From Desulfotomaculum sp. (GTDB taxonomy: Bacteria > Bacillota > Desulfotomaculia > Desulfotomaculales > Desulfallaceae): a stretch of DNA of 38,322 nucleotides. The stretch's first letter is position 1; each line of letters starts with the position of its first letter. This document shows positions 14,983-23,067 of the stretch, piece after piece. The DNA is taken from NCBI GenBank assembly GCA_016841675.1, contig JAENYQ010000028.1, forward strand, positions 1-38,322, written 5' to 3'. Position numbers and translations under genes: made by a program. The notes under the pieces were generated by a model. It made no database searches. It was not told where the DNA came from and was given only the letters and a program-made list of their open reading frames with translations.

Positions 14983-15561
14983 GTGAAAACACTTGTATTA
15001 TTTGCCCATCCCAATCCCAAAAGTTTTAACGCCGCCGTACTGGAGACGATTAAAGAAGAACTGGGCAAAAAAGAAGCCGAGGTCCGGGTGAAGGACCTGT
15101 ACGCCATGAACTGGAACCCGGTATTGAGCGCCGACGACTTCCAGCAGATGCTGGGGGGCCAAATGCCCCAGGATATCGCCAAAGAGCAAGCCGACGTGGC
15201 CTGGGCTGATTTGCTGGTAGTGGTGTGCCCCATCTGGTGGTTCACGGTACCGGCCATGCTCAAAGGTTACATCGATCGGGTAATGAGCCAGGGATTTGCC
15301 TACCAGTATACCGAAACCGGACCGGTGGGCCTCTTGAAAGGCAAGCGGGCGGCAGTGATCACCACCACGGGCGCCGATGAGAACACCGCCAAACAAAGCG
15401 GCATGATGGAATCCATCAAAGCTTCTGTAGTGCATGGTGTTTTCGGCTTTTGCGGCTTCGATGACGCCAAGTACATGAACTGTTACGCCGTACCCCTGGT
15501 TTCGGACGCCGACCGTAAGCGCATGCTGGAGGAAGTGCGGGAGTTCGTCCGCAACTTGTAA
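14983..15561 (+). CDS. NAD(P)H-dependent quinone/flavin reductase, flavodoxin-like fold
   Basis: A 192-residue protein of the NQO1/KefF/MdaB-type flavodoxin-fold family. Seen: KTLVLFAHPNPKSFN (phosphate loop), the VCPIWWFTVPAMLKGYIDRV segment that lines the flavin and dimer interface, and TTTGADENTAKQSG. It should bind FMN or FAD and reduce quinones or other acceptors by two electrons. The start is GTG behind GGAGGTAACGAA. A TATAAT box lies at 14939-14944, about 40 nt upstream, without a good -35. A strong terminator follows the stop. Confidence 0.88.
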   Translation: MKTLVLFAHPNPKSFNAAVLETIKEELGKKEAEVRVKDLYAMNWNPVLSADDFQQMLGGQMPQDIAKEQADVAWADLLVVVCPIWWFTVPAMLKGYIDRVMSQGFAYQYTETGPVGLLKGKRAAVITTTGADENTAKQSGMMESIKASVVHGVFGFCGFDDAKYMNCYAVPLVSDADRKRMLEEVREFVRNL

Positions 15562-15568
15562 TAAATTA

Positions 15569-15612
15569 GGGCAGGGCCGGGTTTTGTGCTTAAGCCGGCG
15601 CCTGCCCGTTTT
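15569..15612. terminator. Terminator after the quinone reductase gene
   Basis: GGGCAGGGCCGG (15569-15580) pairs with CCGGCGCCTGCCC (15595-15607) and is followed by GTTTTA. It lies between convergent genes and may serve both. Confidence 0.7.
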
Positions 15613-16159
15613 ACTCTTTCTCCATTACCTGCACCAGTTCGGCATAATTGAGCGAGTCTGAATTTGGTACGTAATAAATATTAAAATTATCTATCACAAT
15701 TGTTGCCCTGCCGGAACTTCCCCCGGGCCCCAGCTCATCTTCAGCCCGGTCGTGGTTGGTAAACACAAAAAGATTATCCCGTTTATCTATGTTAAGCCGG
15801 GGAAGTTTATGGGCACTCGCCTCATCCACTGCAAAAACAATTTCATGGTCCAAAAGCGGACTGTTCTCATAGTGGGTGTAAGTCCCACTCAGGATGACCT
15901 CGCCTTTAAACTGCGCAGCCAACCCTGGTTCATCGCTCCATTCCAAGCTGTCAACAGATGCTGAAGCGACTTCCAGCCCCGCAATCTTCTGGCCGACTTT
16001 AATTTTTTCCACTTTAAATACGTTACTGACCACGGCATTTTTATCCGGAGACGGCGACTCCTCGGACTTCGAACACCCGGCAGCCGTTAACGTTATCGCC
16101 AGAGCCAAAACCATGGTCACCACCGCCAAGGTTTTGCATTTTCTCACTACGTGCAGCAC
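15611..16159 (-). CDS. Lipoprotein, unknown function
   Basis: A 182-residue protein with a lipoprotein signal: basic N-terminus (VVRKCK), a hydrophobic stretch TLAVVTMVLALAITLTAAGC ending in the lipobox TAAGC, then a Ser/Pro/Glu/Lys linker. The mature part is a beta-rich domain with no motif I recognise (KIAGLEVASASVDSLEW, FVFTNHD, IVIDNFNIYYVP). It should be anchored to the outer face of the cytoplasmic membrane. The start is GTG behind AAAGGGGC. It is monocistronic and has a repeat element upstream. Confidence 0.7.
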   Translation of the reverse strand: MLHVVRKCKTLAVVTMVLALAITLTAAGCSKSEESPSPDKNAVVSNVFKVEKIKVGQKIAGLEVASASVDSLEWSDEPGLAAQFKGEVILSGTYTHYENSPLLDHEIVFAVDEASAHKLPRLNIDKRDNLFVFTNHDRAEDELGPGGSSGRATIVIDNFNIYYVPNSDSLNYAELVQVMEKE

Positions 16160-16202
16160 TTTTAAATTAGCCCCTTTGTAGTTTTATTTTTAATGATTAT
16201 AT

Positions 16203-16334
16203 CGTTAACTCAGTAAGTGGTACAGCATCATGTCATCTGAACGAAGTGAAGAATCTAGATCCTTCGCTAACGCTCTTAGATGACAGTACCTCTGTGCACA
16301 ATTGTTTATGAAAAACAAAGGGGTTACTGAGTAA
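16203..16334. repeat. MITE-like repeat element (families A and B), copy 1
   Basis: It opens with CGTTAACTCAGTAAGTGGTA and closes near 16324-16334 with TTACTGAGTAA, giving imperfect terminal inverted repeats (TTAACTCAGTAA versus TTACTCAGTAA). Nested inside (16231-16285) is an inverted repeat TGTCATCTGAACGAAGTGAA ... TAACGCTCTTAGATGACA around GAATCTAGATCCTTCG. The opening sequence recurs at 25183 and 38274, the nested one at 25236, 25352, 30668 and 34851. No protein-coding capacity. Confidence 0.7.
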
Positions 16335-16385
16335 AAGGCGCATGTTTATTTTTAATGACGGGCCCGTTAGTATTTATGTTCCCCT

Positions 16386-16682
16386 TTAGCCTTTTAGCCT
16401 GAATTTGCCGCAGCTTTGCTGTTCAGGTTCACCCTTTTCCAGGCACCGTTCCAGCCCCTCCAGGCCCACCCGTTTGATAATCTCCAGCACCGGCACCACC
16501 GGCGGGATCCGTTTTTCCAGGTTGCCGTAGGCCTTTACGTCCACCACGCAGCCATACCGGGTCTCCTTAAGCCCCCGGATAGATACGAAAAACCGGCAGT
16601 GCCCACAGCGATGGACCGCCTTCTCCCGCATTTGAGGCAGCATCATCCGGTGTTTCTCCCACAGCACGTTTCGCTTATCCAC
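16386..16682 (-). CDS. Small Cys-rich protein coupled to DNA polymerase IV
   Basis: A 98-residue protein whose GTG start (16682) lies inside the last codons of dinB, an 8-nt overlap, with the RBS AAGGGAG inside dinB. Cysteines occur as CGHC near 26-29, GC near 45 and a C-terminal pair around CLEKGEPEQQSC, which could bind zinc; a GLEGLERCLEKGE helix is rich in charge. I do not recognise a family. Translational coupling suggests a partner or regulator of translesion synthesis, but that is inference only. Confidence 0.65.
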   Translation of the reverse strand: MDKRNVLWEKHRMMLPQMREKAVHRCGHCRFFVSIRGLKETRYGCVVDVKAYGNLEKRIPPVVPVLEIIKRVGLEGLERCLEKGEPEQQSCGKFRLKG

Positions 16683-17862
16683 GGTTTATACTCCCTTCCG
16701 TCAGGGACACCCCCCGCATAATGGCCCGCTCACCGAAGCGGTCCTTAATGGCGTCGCAAGCCCGGGCCAGGTTAGAGAGGCGCATCCGTTCCCCGAAAAT
16801 ATCGTATTGAAAGTGCTCCCGCTGCACCAGGTTACTTAAAGTCAACCCCACCAGACGCACCGCCCAGGTCTCATCCCAGTGCTTGTAAAGTATTTGGCAG
16901 GCAATGCGGTAAATTTCGTCCGGCAGGTCGGTGTTGTCGCTCATACTTTGGGAACTGGAGAAAAAACGCATCTGGCTGTCCCGCAGGGTCAGTGAAACGG
17001 TGCGGCCCACATACCCCCCCTGGCGCACCCGGCGACCCACCATCTCGCACAGCTCCAGAATTACCACCCTAATCTTGTCAAAACCCCAAATGTCCCGGGG
17101 CAGGGTCCGCTGCTGTCCGATACTTTTGGCAATATCCAGACTGGTGGGCACCACCGGACTGCTGTCCATGCCGTTGGCGCACATCCACAGCATTTCCCCG
17201 TTTTTACCCCACCTCTTTTTTAAAACATCCAGGGAAAAAGCCGCCAGTTCACCGATGGTATGCACGTTGTAGTAACGCAGGTGCTTCTCGTAGCGTGAAC
17301 CGATACCGAACAATTTCCGCACCGGCCGGGGCCAGAACAACCGTTTGAAGTCATCCACGGTTTCCAACACGGTGAGCCCGTCGGGCTTCTGCACCCCGGC
17401 CGCCATCTTGGCGGCCAGCTTGTTGGGACCGATGCCCACGCTGCAGAGCACCCCGACCTCGGAACGAATGCGCGCCTTCAAAAGCAGGGCAATTTCTTCC
17501 GGCGGCCCCCACAGGTGGATTACCCCGGTAAGGTCGGCAAATGATTCGTCGATAGAAAACGGTTCCACCAGGTCGGTAAAGTCGCGCATAATTTTTAGAA
17601 TGCGGGTGGAAGTATCCACGTACAGCAGGTAATCCGGCTTAAAAAAATACCCCTGCGGACACAGCGCCCTGGCCTCCCACAACGCCATACCGGTCTTGAC
17701 TCCCAAGTCCTTGGCCGGGTAGGAGGCCGCCAGCACAATGCCGGTTCTCTTTTGCGGGTCACCGGCCACAATTACCTGTTTGCCCTGTAGTTCCGGTTGC
17801 ACTGCCTGGTGGCAGCTGGCAAAAAAACTGTTCATGTCGGCCAGTAAAATAACTCGTTTCAT
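16675..17862 (-). CDS. dinB: DNA polymerase IV (Y-family translesion polymerase)
   Basis: A 395-residue Y-family polymerase starting at MKRVILLADMNSFFAS (ATG 17862, with GGTGATG 8 nt upstream); longer readings lack an RBS. Catalytic acidic residues are Asp9 in LADMNSF and Asp105/Glu106 in the hallmark SIDESFADLT. The helix-hairpin-helix region (IGPNKLAAKMA, KLFGIGSRYEKHL) and the C-terminal little-finger domain follow, ending with SLTEGSINRG. It copies damaged DNA at low fidelity. It forms an operon with the small Cys-rich gene downstream. I saw no clear LexA box upstream. Confidence 0.93.
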   Translation of the reverse strand: MKRVILLADMNSFFASCHQAVQPELQGKQVIVAGDPQKRTGIVLAASYPAKDLGVKTGMALWEARALCPQGYFFKPDYLLYVDTSTRILKIMRDFTDLVEPFSIDESFADLTGVIHLWGPPEEIALLLKARIRSEVGVLCSVGIGPNKLAAKMAAGVQKPDGLTVLETVDDFKRLFWPRPVRKLFGIGSRYEKHLRYYNVHTIGELAAFSLDVLKKRWGKNGEMLWMCANGMDSSPVVPTSLDIAKSIGQQRTLPRDIWGFDKIRVVILELCEMVGRRVRQGGYVGRTVSLTLRDSQMRFFSSSQSMSDNTDLPDEIYRIACQILYKHWDETWAVRLVGLTLSNLVQREHFQYDIFGERMRLSNLARACDAIKDRFGERAIMRGVSLTEGSINRG

Positions 17863-18071
17863 GCTCATCACATCACCAAACATATGTTTGGTATTTATTA
17901 TAGGTTTTATTCCTCTGCTGATCAACAGGATATAAATGGTTATTTTGCTAATTGGGCAGGATTTTAAACGAATTATCTTGAACAAGTTTGAATGAAAGCT
18001 TAGAAATAAATCTTTGGATTATTTTTACAAAAAAAAGGAATAAATACCTTTCGCAAATTGAGGGATTGATA

Positions 18072-18908
18072 ATGGCTAAAAACAGGCTCGTTGCACCCGT
18101 AGTAAAATGGGTCGGCGGAAAGCGGCAAATATTGTACCAAATAAAAAAATACGTCCCCCAAACATTCTCCACATATTACGAGCCTTTCCTTGGTGGCGGA
18201 GCTGTTTTATTTGAATTGCAGCCCCAAAAGGCCGTTGTAAATGATATCAATAGCGAGTTAATAAATATTTATGAGGTTATAAAAGATAGTGTTGAGGAAT
18301 TAATAGAGGACCTTAAGCAATATAAGAACGAGGAAGATGCCTTTTACAAAAAACGAGAGTTGGACCGGGACAAAGAGCGCTACAACAGATTAACACCTGT
18401 CGAAAAAGCTTCAAGAATCATTTTTTTAAACAAGACATGTTACAATGGTTTATTTAGAGTTAACAAAGCCGGGGAGTTCAATACGCCCTATGGAAATTAT
18501 AAAAATCCGAATATTGTAAACGAAATCACTTTAAGAGCCGTAAGCAAGTATTTCAACAAGGCCCAGATTACATTTACTTGCCAGGATTTTGAGCTTGTTT
18601 TAAAAAAAGCAAGAAAAGGAGCCTTTATTTACCTTGATCCCCCATATGACCCGGTTTCAGATACCGCAAGTTTTACCGGTTACGACAAAGGCGGGTTTGA
18701 CAGAAACGAACAAATAAGACTTAAAAAAACATGTGACAAGTTAGATGAAAAGGGAATTAAATTTCTTCTATCAAACTCAGCGACAGATTTTATAAAAGAC
18801 CTTTATAGTGATTACAAAATTGAAATAGTACAAGCCAAAAGGGCCATTAACTCTAGAGCCGATAAACGAGGCGAAATTGACGAAGTTTTGGTGATGAATT
18901 TTGAGTAA
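18072..18908 (+). CDS. DNA adenine methylase (Dam/DpnIIA type)
   Basis: A 278-residue N6-adenine methyltransferase of class D12. SAM-binding motif: KWVGGKRQI near 12-20 and FLGGGAVLFEL near 39-49; catalytic motif DPPY at 189-192 (YLDPPYDPV). Family members of this architecture often modify GATC; the site here is not proven. ATG 18072 follows TGAGGGATTGATA; a longer upstream reading lacks an RBS. The stop overlaps the endonuclease gene by 8 nt. The pair is much more AT-rich than dinB next to it, which suggests horizontal acquisition. Confidence 0.9.
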   Translation: MAKNRLVAPVVKWVGGKRQILYQIKKYVPQTFSTYYEPFLGGGAVLFELQPQKAVVNDINSELINIYEVIKDSVEELIEDLKQYKNEEDAFYKKRELDRDKERYNRLTPVEKASRIIFLNKTCYNGLFRVNKAGEFNTPYGNYKNPNIVNEITLRAVSKYFNKAQITFTCQDFELVLKKARKGAFIYLDPPYDPVSDTASFTGYDKGGFDRNEQIRLKKTCDKLDEKGIKFLLSNSATDFIKDLYSDYKIEIVQAKRAINSRADKRGEIDEVLVMNFE

Positions 18909-20193
18909 AAGTAGTGAAATTACAAAAAACGATAAAGCCTGGAACCACTTATTTGATAGATATAAGATATTAGATAACATAGAACATCATAGTTACTTTG
19001 AGATTACTTCAACTCAGATAAACAAATTTAGAGAAGCAAGGTTGATGACCAAATTTGACCATCGAGTTAACCTTCCTAAATTATTTTCAGATAACAACCT
19101 TGCAATCCTACCTATCACAAGAGGTAGTTACATAATTTCGAAGTTTGATGCCTACAAGGATTTTGAGCAGTTAAACGCTGAAATCATAATGGCATCCTTT
19201 CCAGATTATATTGATAGTATAGATTATGAAAACATAACCAGTGAAGCTATGGCTCTTAACTGTGCTTATGTTTCCAATATTTTAGCAGATTTTTTAGAGG
19301 ATGAGGAATTGATGCCTACGGTGAGCGGCAGAATGAGTTCCGATACCTTTTCATTTCAAATATTAAATACATCAACACATTCCAATGTTGCGGTAAGTGT
19401 AGCAAATTCACAAATAGAGATAGATGGCGGATATGAAGGCATTAGACAACTGACTCTAATTGAAGCTAAAAACTTCATATCAGACGATTTTATCATTCGG
19501 CAGCTTTATTATCCTTACAGACTTTGGTACAACAGGGTTTCTAAGAAAATTACACCTTTATTTTTAGTTTACTCAAACGGTATTTTTAACCTTTATGAGT
19601 ACCAATTTCAGGATTTACACAATTATAACTCCTTGATTTTAGTCAAACAGAAGAACTACAGTATAGAAGCGGTTGAAATTAACTTAGATGATATTATTAA
19701 TGTTTTAAACAAAGTGAACATTATTAAAGAGCCGGAAGTGGCCTTTCCACAAGCCAATAGCTTTAAACGAGTTATAAACCTTTGCGAACTACTCGCTCAA
19801 AATGAAATGACAAAAGACGATATTACATTTAATTATGCTTTTGACCCAAGACAAACTAATTATTATACGGATGCGGGTCGATATTTAGGCCTAATTGATA
19901 AACAAAGAGAAGACAATGAAATTGTGTTCTCTTTAACAAAAGAAGGCCTGAGAATCGTTCGCTCTAAATATAAGTTAAGGCAATTAAATTTTGTTGAGTT
20001 CATTTTAAGACACAATGTTTTTAACAAATCGTTAAGACTTTATTTGCAACGTGGAGAGGTACCTTCAAGGAGCGAAATAGTTGATATTATGAAACGTTCT
20101 AACCTCTATAAAGTTAAAGCAGAAGATACCTTCCAAAGGCGTGCATCCACCATAATAGGCTGGGTAAACTGGATTTTGGATTTGCAAAGATAA
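18901..20193 (+). CDS. Type II restriction endonuclease, partner of the Dam-type methylase
   Basis: A 430-residue protein starting with TTG inside the end of the methylase gene. A PD-(D/E)XK-like core is visible: IEIDGGYEG near 171-179 followed by LTLIEAKN near 183-190, the D-x(n)-ExK arrangement. The C-terminal part (LTKEGLRIV, RSKYKLRQLNFVEFILRH) looks like winged-helix DNA-binding segments. Position and coupling to the methylase make a restriction endonuclease very likely; it is longer than R.DpnII (about 290) and I recall similar large enzymes of uncharacterised type. It should cut unmethylated copies of the methylase site. Confidence 0.8.
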   Translation: MSKSSEITKNDKAWNHLFDRYKILDNIEHHSYFEITSTQINKFREARLMTKFDHRVNLPKLFSDNNLAILPITRGSYIISKFDAYKDFEQLNAEIIMASFPDYIDSIDYENITSEAMALNCAYVSNILADFLEDEELMPTVSGRMSSDTFSFQILNTSTHSNVAVSVANSQIEIDGGYEGIRQLTLIEAKNFISDDFIIRQLYYPYRLWYNRVSKKITPLFLVYSNGIFNLYEYQFQDLHNYNSLILVKQKNYSIEAVEINLDDIINVLNKVNIIKEPEVAFPQANSFKRVINLCELLAQNEMTKDDITFNYAFDPRQTNYYTDAGRYLGLIDKQREDNEIVFSLTKEGLRIVRSKYKLRQLNFVEFILRHNVFNKSLRLYLQRGEVPSRSEIVDIMKRSNLYKVKAEDTFQRRASTIIGWVNWILDLQR

Positions 20194-20256
20194 ACATTTT
20201 GTTAACAAATTTGTAAGCCTCTTTTTAAATTACCACATAGCCCAATTGGAAAAATA

Positions 20257-20302
20257 AAAACCATGGAAGCACCCGCCTGCCTGGCTGGTTTACCATGGTT
20301 TT
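20257..20302. terminator. Bidirectional terminator between endonuclease and trmO
   Basis: AAAACCATGG (20257-20266) and CCATGGTTTT (20293-20302) form a perfect 10-bp stem with a 26-nt loop. It separates convergent genes. Confidence 0.6.
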
Positions 20303-20320
20303 CAATGGCTCATTTTTTAT

Positions 20321-20794
20321 TTACTTCCCCGGCCCCGGCATATCCACCCAAGCCTCCTGGACTGCGTCAATGCCCGGAAAATAGGGTTTAATATCCAGCA
20401 GGGGACTACCGTCCAGGGCGTCCAGACCGTGTACCTTGAGCTGGCCACCGTTCACTTCCAGCAGTTCAGCGACGCACAGGGCAATAGGGTTGGGACGGGA
20501 CGGCGACCGGGTGGCAAACACACCCCTGGTTGTTTCTCCATAGGGCGTTCTGGTCTGCAGCTTGTTCCTCTCCGACCGGTGGCACCAGTACAGCACCACC
20601 AGGTGGGAGGCCTTGTCCACATCTTTTAACCCCGGCACAAATTCGGGCAACAATTCCAAAACGCACACAGCATCAGAAGACCGGCCCTGCCGGGGGGCAT
20701 CACCCGAATTTTTATAAGGTGTGCGAACAACACCAATGGGCTGTAATATAAATTTTAATTCCGCGTCAAGCCCCGAGTCTGACTGAGGTGTCAT
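20321..20794 (-). CDS. trmO: tRNA (N6-threonylcarbamoyladenosine37-N6)-methyltransferase TrmO
   Basis: A 157-residue protein of the TsaA/UPF0066 family. Seen: PIGVVRTPYKNSGDAPRQG at the start, the HLVVLYWCHRS strand, TRSPSRPNPIAL and the DALDGSPLLDIKPYFP motif, all diagnostic. The family uses SAM to methylate t6A37 in tRNAs for Thr. It follows the FmdE-like gene by 36 nt on the same strand, so they are probably cotranscribed; TsaA homologues are also known in non-tRNA contexts, so the pairing is worth noting. No strong RBS precedes ATG 20794. Confidence 0.88.
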   Translation of the reverse strand: MTPQSDSGLDAELKFILQPIGVVRTPYKNSGDAPRQGRSSDAVCVLELLPEFVPGLKDVDKASHLVVLYWCHRSERNKLQTRTPYGETTRGVFATRSPSRPNPIALCVAELLEVNGGQLKVHGLDALDGSPLLDIKPYFPGIDAVQEAWVDMPGPGK

Positions 20795-20830
20795 CTAGAC
20801 ATCATGCCTTTCAGTTTTAAAAATTTGCCG

Positions 20831-21436
20831 TTACCAGCCCCGACTGTAATCATTAAAGCAGTCCAGGCAAACAGCCTTACCGTCGCGCAGCCTGGCCCGG
20901 GGCTCCATAACCACTTCCCCGCACTGGGAACATTCCACCGAGGGGAATATGCGGGCCTTGGAGGGAAAACTAAAATCTATTTCCTTGACCTGGCAGAAGT
21001 CTTCTTCGGGCATGTGCAGTATGTCTTCAATTCGCCTGCCCTGCAATAACTGGAACTTGGCCTGTTCAGCCGGGCTAGCGGAGCCTCCAAACACTTTTTT
21101 ACGTAATTCCGAGCCTTCAGGGTCGGACTGGCCCGTATTTTTCACCGCTATACGCAGCGCCCGGTTGCCGTTGCGACTGCCGAACGTATAAACCTGTTTG
21201 CCCCGGTCGCGATAAATCAAGTTGCCCTTACCCAGGGTGCAGCCTGTCAACAGCATCACAGCATCCACACCACAGGCGTCGTTTTCCACCACCGCCACCA
21301 GTTCCTCGTCGGCGGATCTTATTTCCCGCAAGCGCTTCATGGCTATCTCGGCCACCCGGTAACCAGTGGCCAATCCGGGGCAGCTGTGACCGTGAAATTC
21401 AACGGCCCTTTCCCAGGGTGACTTTTCCATGCACAT
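20831..21436 (-). CDS. FmdE family protein
   Basis: A 201-residue homologue of formylmethanofuran dehydrogenase subunit E. Seen: FHGHSCPGLATGYRVAEIA at 14-32, the central ENDACGVDAVMLLTGCTLGK with conserved Cys, and a C-terminal zinc knuckle CSQCGE ... CLDC. Despite the name, bacterial members are linked to molybdenum/tungsten enzyme metabolism rather than methanogenesis. ATG 21436 follows GAGGTGTTTTT. A consensus promoter and a 155-nt leader with a hairpin precede it, so expression may be controlled by attenuation. Confidence 0.88.
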   Translation of the reverse strand: MCMEKSPWERAVEFHGHSCPGLATGYRVAEIAMKRLREIRSADEELVAVVENDACGVDAVMLLTGCTLGKGNLIYRDRGKQVYTFGSRNGNRALRIAVKNTGQSDPEGSELRKKVFGGSASPAEQAKFQLLQGRRIEDILHMPEEDFCQVKEIDFSFPSKARIFPSVECSQCGEVVMEPRARLRDGKAVCLDCFNDYSRGW

Positions 21437-21592
21437 AAAAACACCTCGTTTCTTATAAGTATTTAAAAAGACTAATAATAAAGGCCATAAAGAAGACCCT
21501 TCTAGAGCCGACCTTCATGGCCTGTTTCCGAATTATTGTTTAATCTGGCTTTTAAGACTTAGAGTTCAACCAGCTTCCTGCCGATCTTTTCA
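21437..21592 (-). promoter_or_regulatory. Long structured 5' leader of the fmdE-like gene
   Basis: The predicted transcript starts near 21592 and runs about 155 nt before the ATG. At 21483-21532 (minus strand) GGCCATGAAG pairs with CTTTATGGCC around a 30-nt insert and is followed by TTTATTATT, which resembles an intrinsic terminator inside the leader. An upstream segment with GCTGG and CCAG near 21553-21577 could form an alternative helix. I cannot match it to a known riboswitch class. Confidence 0.45.
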
Positions 21593-21598
21593 CTTTTC

Positions 21599-21627
21599 AT
21601 GCTAACCATTTTTAATAGTTTTGTCAA
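21599..21627 (-). promoter_or_regulatory. Promoter of the fmdE-trmO operon
   Basis: Minus-strand TTGACA (21627-21622), 17-nt spacer and TAGCAT (21604-21599). This is close to the sigma-A consensus. It faces away from the divergent tautomerase gene. Confidence 0.6.
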
Positions 21628-21715
21628 TATGGTATCATAATAGCAATCCTCTTATTTATGGGATAAAATAGCACCAGGATTAAAAATTAAACAAACGAGC
21701 CGGAGGTGAATTTAA

Positions 21716-21904
21716 ATGCCCGTAATTTACATGGATGGCCCAACGTTAACCAAGGAGCAGAAAGCCGAACTGGTTAAAGGTTTTACCCGCGTTGCCAGTG
21801 AAGTCACCAAAATACCCGAAAAGTCCTTTATCGTGCTGCTTGAAGAACGGAACCGAGACAACGTTGGCGTAGGTGGCGTATTGCTATCGGATAAACAGGG
21901 TTAG
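21716..21904 (+). CDS. 4-oxalocrotonate tautomerase family protein
   Basis: A 62-residue tautomerase. After Met removal the N-terminus is the catalytic Pro (PVIYMDGPTLTKEQK), and the VTKIPEKSFIVLLEE and DNVGVGGVLLSD segments fit the family, which forms hexamers of small subunits. The substrate is unknown. ATG 21716 has a strong GGAGGTG RBS. It is a single-gene unit divergent from fmdE. Confidence 0.88.
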   Translation: MPVIYMDGPTLTKEQKAELVKGFTRVASEVTKIPEKSFIVLLEERNRDNVGVGGVLLSDKQG

Positions 21905-21933
21905 ATACGCCTCATTTGACACCAAACGACTTA

Positions 21934-22509
21934 TTAGAACCAGTAGTAAGGGTATTTACGCTCCCGGGACAGGTTATTAACCAGCACAGCAATAAGCACC
22001 AGACACAATGCGCCCAGACCAACGGGTGACAGGATAAAACTGAAATCCTGCCCGTTGTATACCGCCATGAAGGCGGTGGCTCCACCGGGCGGGTGCAGGG
22101 TATAAGTCACGGTCATGGCCAGTATGGCCAGTGTGACACCCAGGGTAATAGCCCACCAGGCATCACCCATTAACTGATACACAATTACTCCCGCCAGAGC
22201 CGAAATAACGTGGCCGCCGATGACATTCCTTGGTTGAGCCATGGGCACGCTACAGGCGGCATACAGCAAAACAGCCGACGCGCCGAATGAGGGCAATAAA
22301 AGCGGTAGCCGATAATAAAATGAAAGCAAAGTCACCAGCCCAACGCCGGCAAAACTGCCCAGGGCGGTTACCAGCAACCCCGAAAGGGACATGGCGGGCA
22401 GGTTTTGACACCTGCCCCCTTTCATTTTACAAAAATACGTTTTAAACGTTTCACCTGTTTTAGGTGTGGGCTCCTGTTCGGTTTGCTCATTTAATTCTTT
22501 AGTTGGCAT
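21934..22509 (-). CDS. HPP family membrane protein
   Basis: A 191-residue integral membrane protein with about four to five hydrophobic segments. The family signature HPPGGATAF near residue 143 and the LPSFGASAVLLYAACSVP and QPRNVIGGHVISALAG segments are all present. In plants and cyanobacteria HPP proteins transport nitrite; the role in anaerobes is not established. RBS GGGGATTTAAT precedes ATG 22509. It lies 17 nt downstream of the UspA stop on the same strand, so it is probably in the uspA transcript. Confidence 0.88.
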   Translation of the reverse strand: MPTKELNEQTEQEPTPKTGETFKTYFCKMKGGRCQNLPAMSLSGLLVTALGSFAGVGLVTLLSFYYRLPLLLPSFGASAVLLYAACSVPMAQPRNVIGGHVISALAGVIVYQLMGDAWWAITLGVTLAILAMTVTYTLHPPGGATAFMAVYNGQDFSFILSPVGLGALCLVLIAVLVNNLSRERKYPYYWF

Positions 22510-22526
22510 ATTAAATCCCCGTTCAA

Positions 22527-22958
22527 TTATTTAACCAGTGTAACCGGATTAGTGGCCAGGTGAATTAATTTTTGGCTGACGCTTCCCAGTACCAACCCCT
22601 TAATGTTACCCAAGCCCCTGGAACCCATAATGATTTGGTTAACGTTAGTCTGTTTGGCGTATTCGGCAATCTCATGACCGGGGTCGCCTTCCAGCACCAA
22701 TTTATTAACCTGGATGCCCTCATTTTCAAAAATCACGGCGGTTTCATCAATAATCTGCTCGGCCTGCTCTTTTACAAATTTTTCAATTTCCGGGATATTC
22801 GTCATCATTGAGTAATTATAGATTTCTTTCTTAATATTGACCACCTGTATAATAGTGATTTCAAATTCACTGGTATCCCGGACAAGGTCCAATAGGAAAT
22901 ATGCCGCCCGCTTTGAACAATCAGAGCCATCTGTCGCAAGTAAATATTTTCTCATCAT
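22527..22958 (-). CDS. Universal stress protein UspA family
   Basis: A 143-residue single-domain Usp, starting MMRKYLLATDGSDCSKRAAY. The ATP-binding type motif G-x2-G-x9-G-S is present as MGSRGLGNIKGLVLGSVSQK, so nucleotide binding is likely. The start was set at ATG 22958 because AAGGAGG lies 8 nt upstream; the frame stays open for 48 more codons but those overlap the upstream gap and have no RBS. It sits between fprA (110 nt upstream) and the HPP gene, in a stress-response neighbourhood. Confidence 0.9.
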   Translation of the reverse strand: MMRKYLLATDGSDCSKRAAYFLLDLVRDTSEFEITIIQVVNIKKEIYNYSMMTNIPEIEKFVKEQAEQIIDETAVIFENEGIQVNKLVLEGDPGHEIAEYAKQTNVNQIIMGSRGLGNIKGLVLGSVSQKLIHLATNPVTLVK

Positions 22959-23067
22959 CTGCTTTTCCTCCTTTGTCGGATAAAATGTCGCCCGGCACGC
23001 TGTTTTAACTGCGCGCCGAGCTCTTTTATATTTTAAAACTATCTTATATCCATCATAGCACAATATG

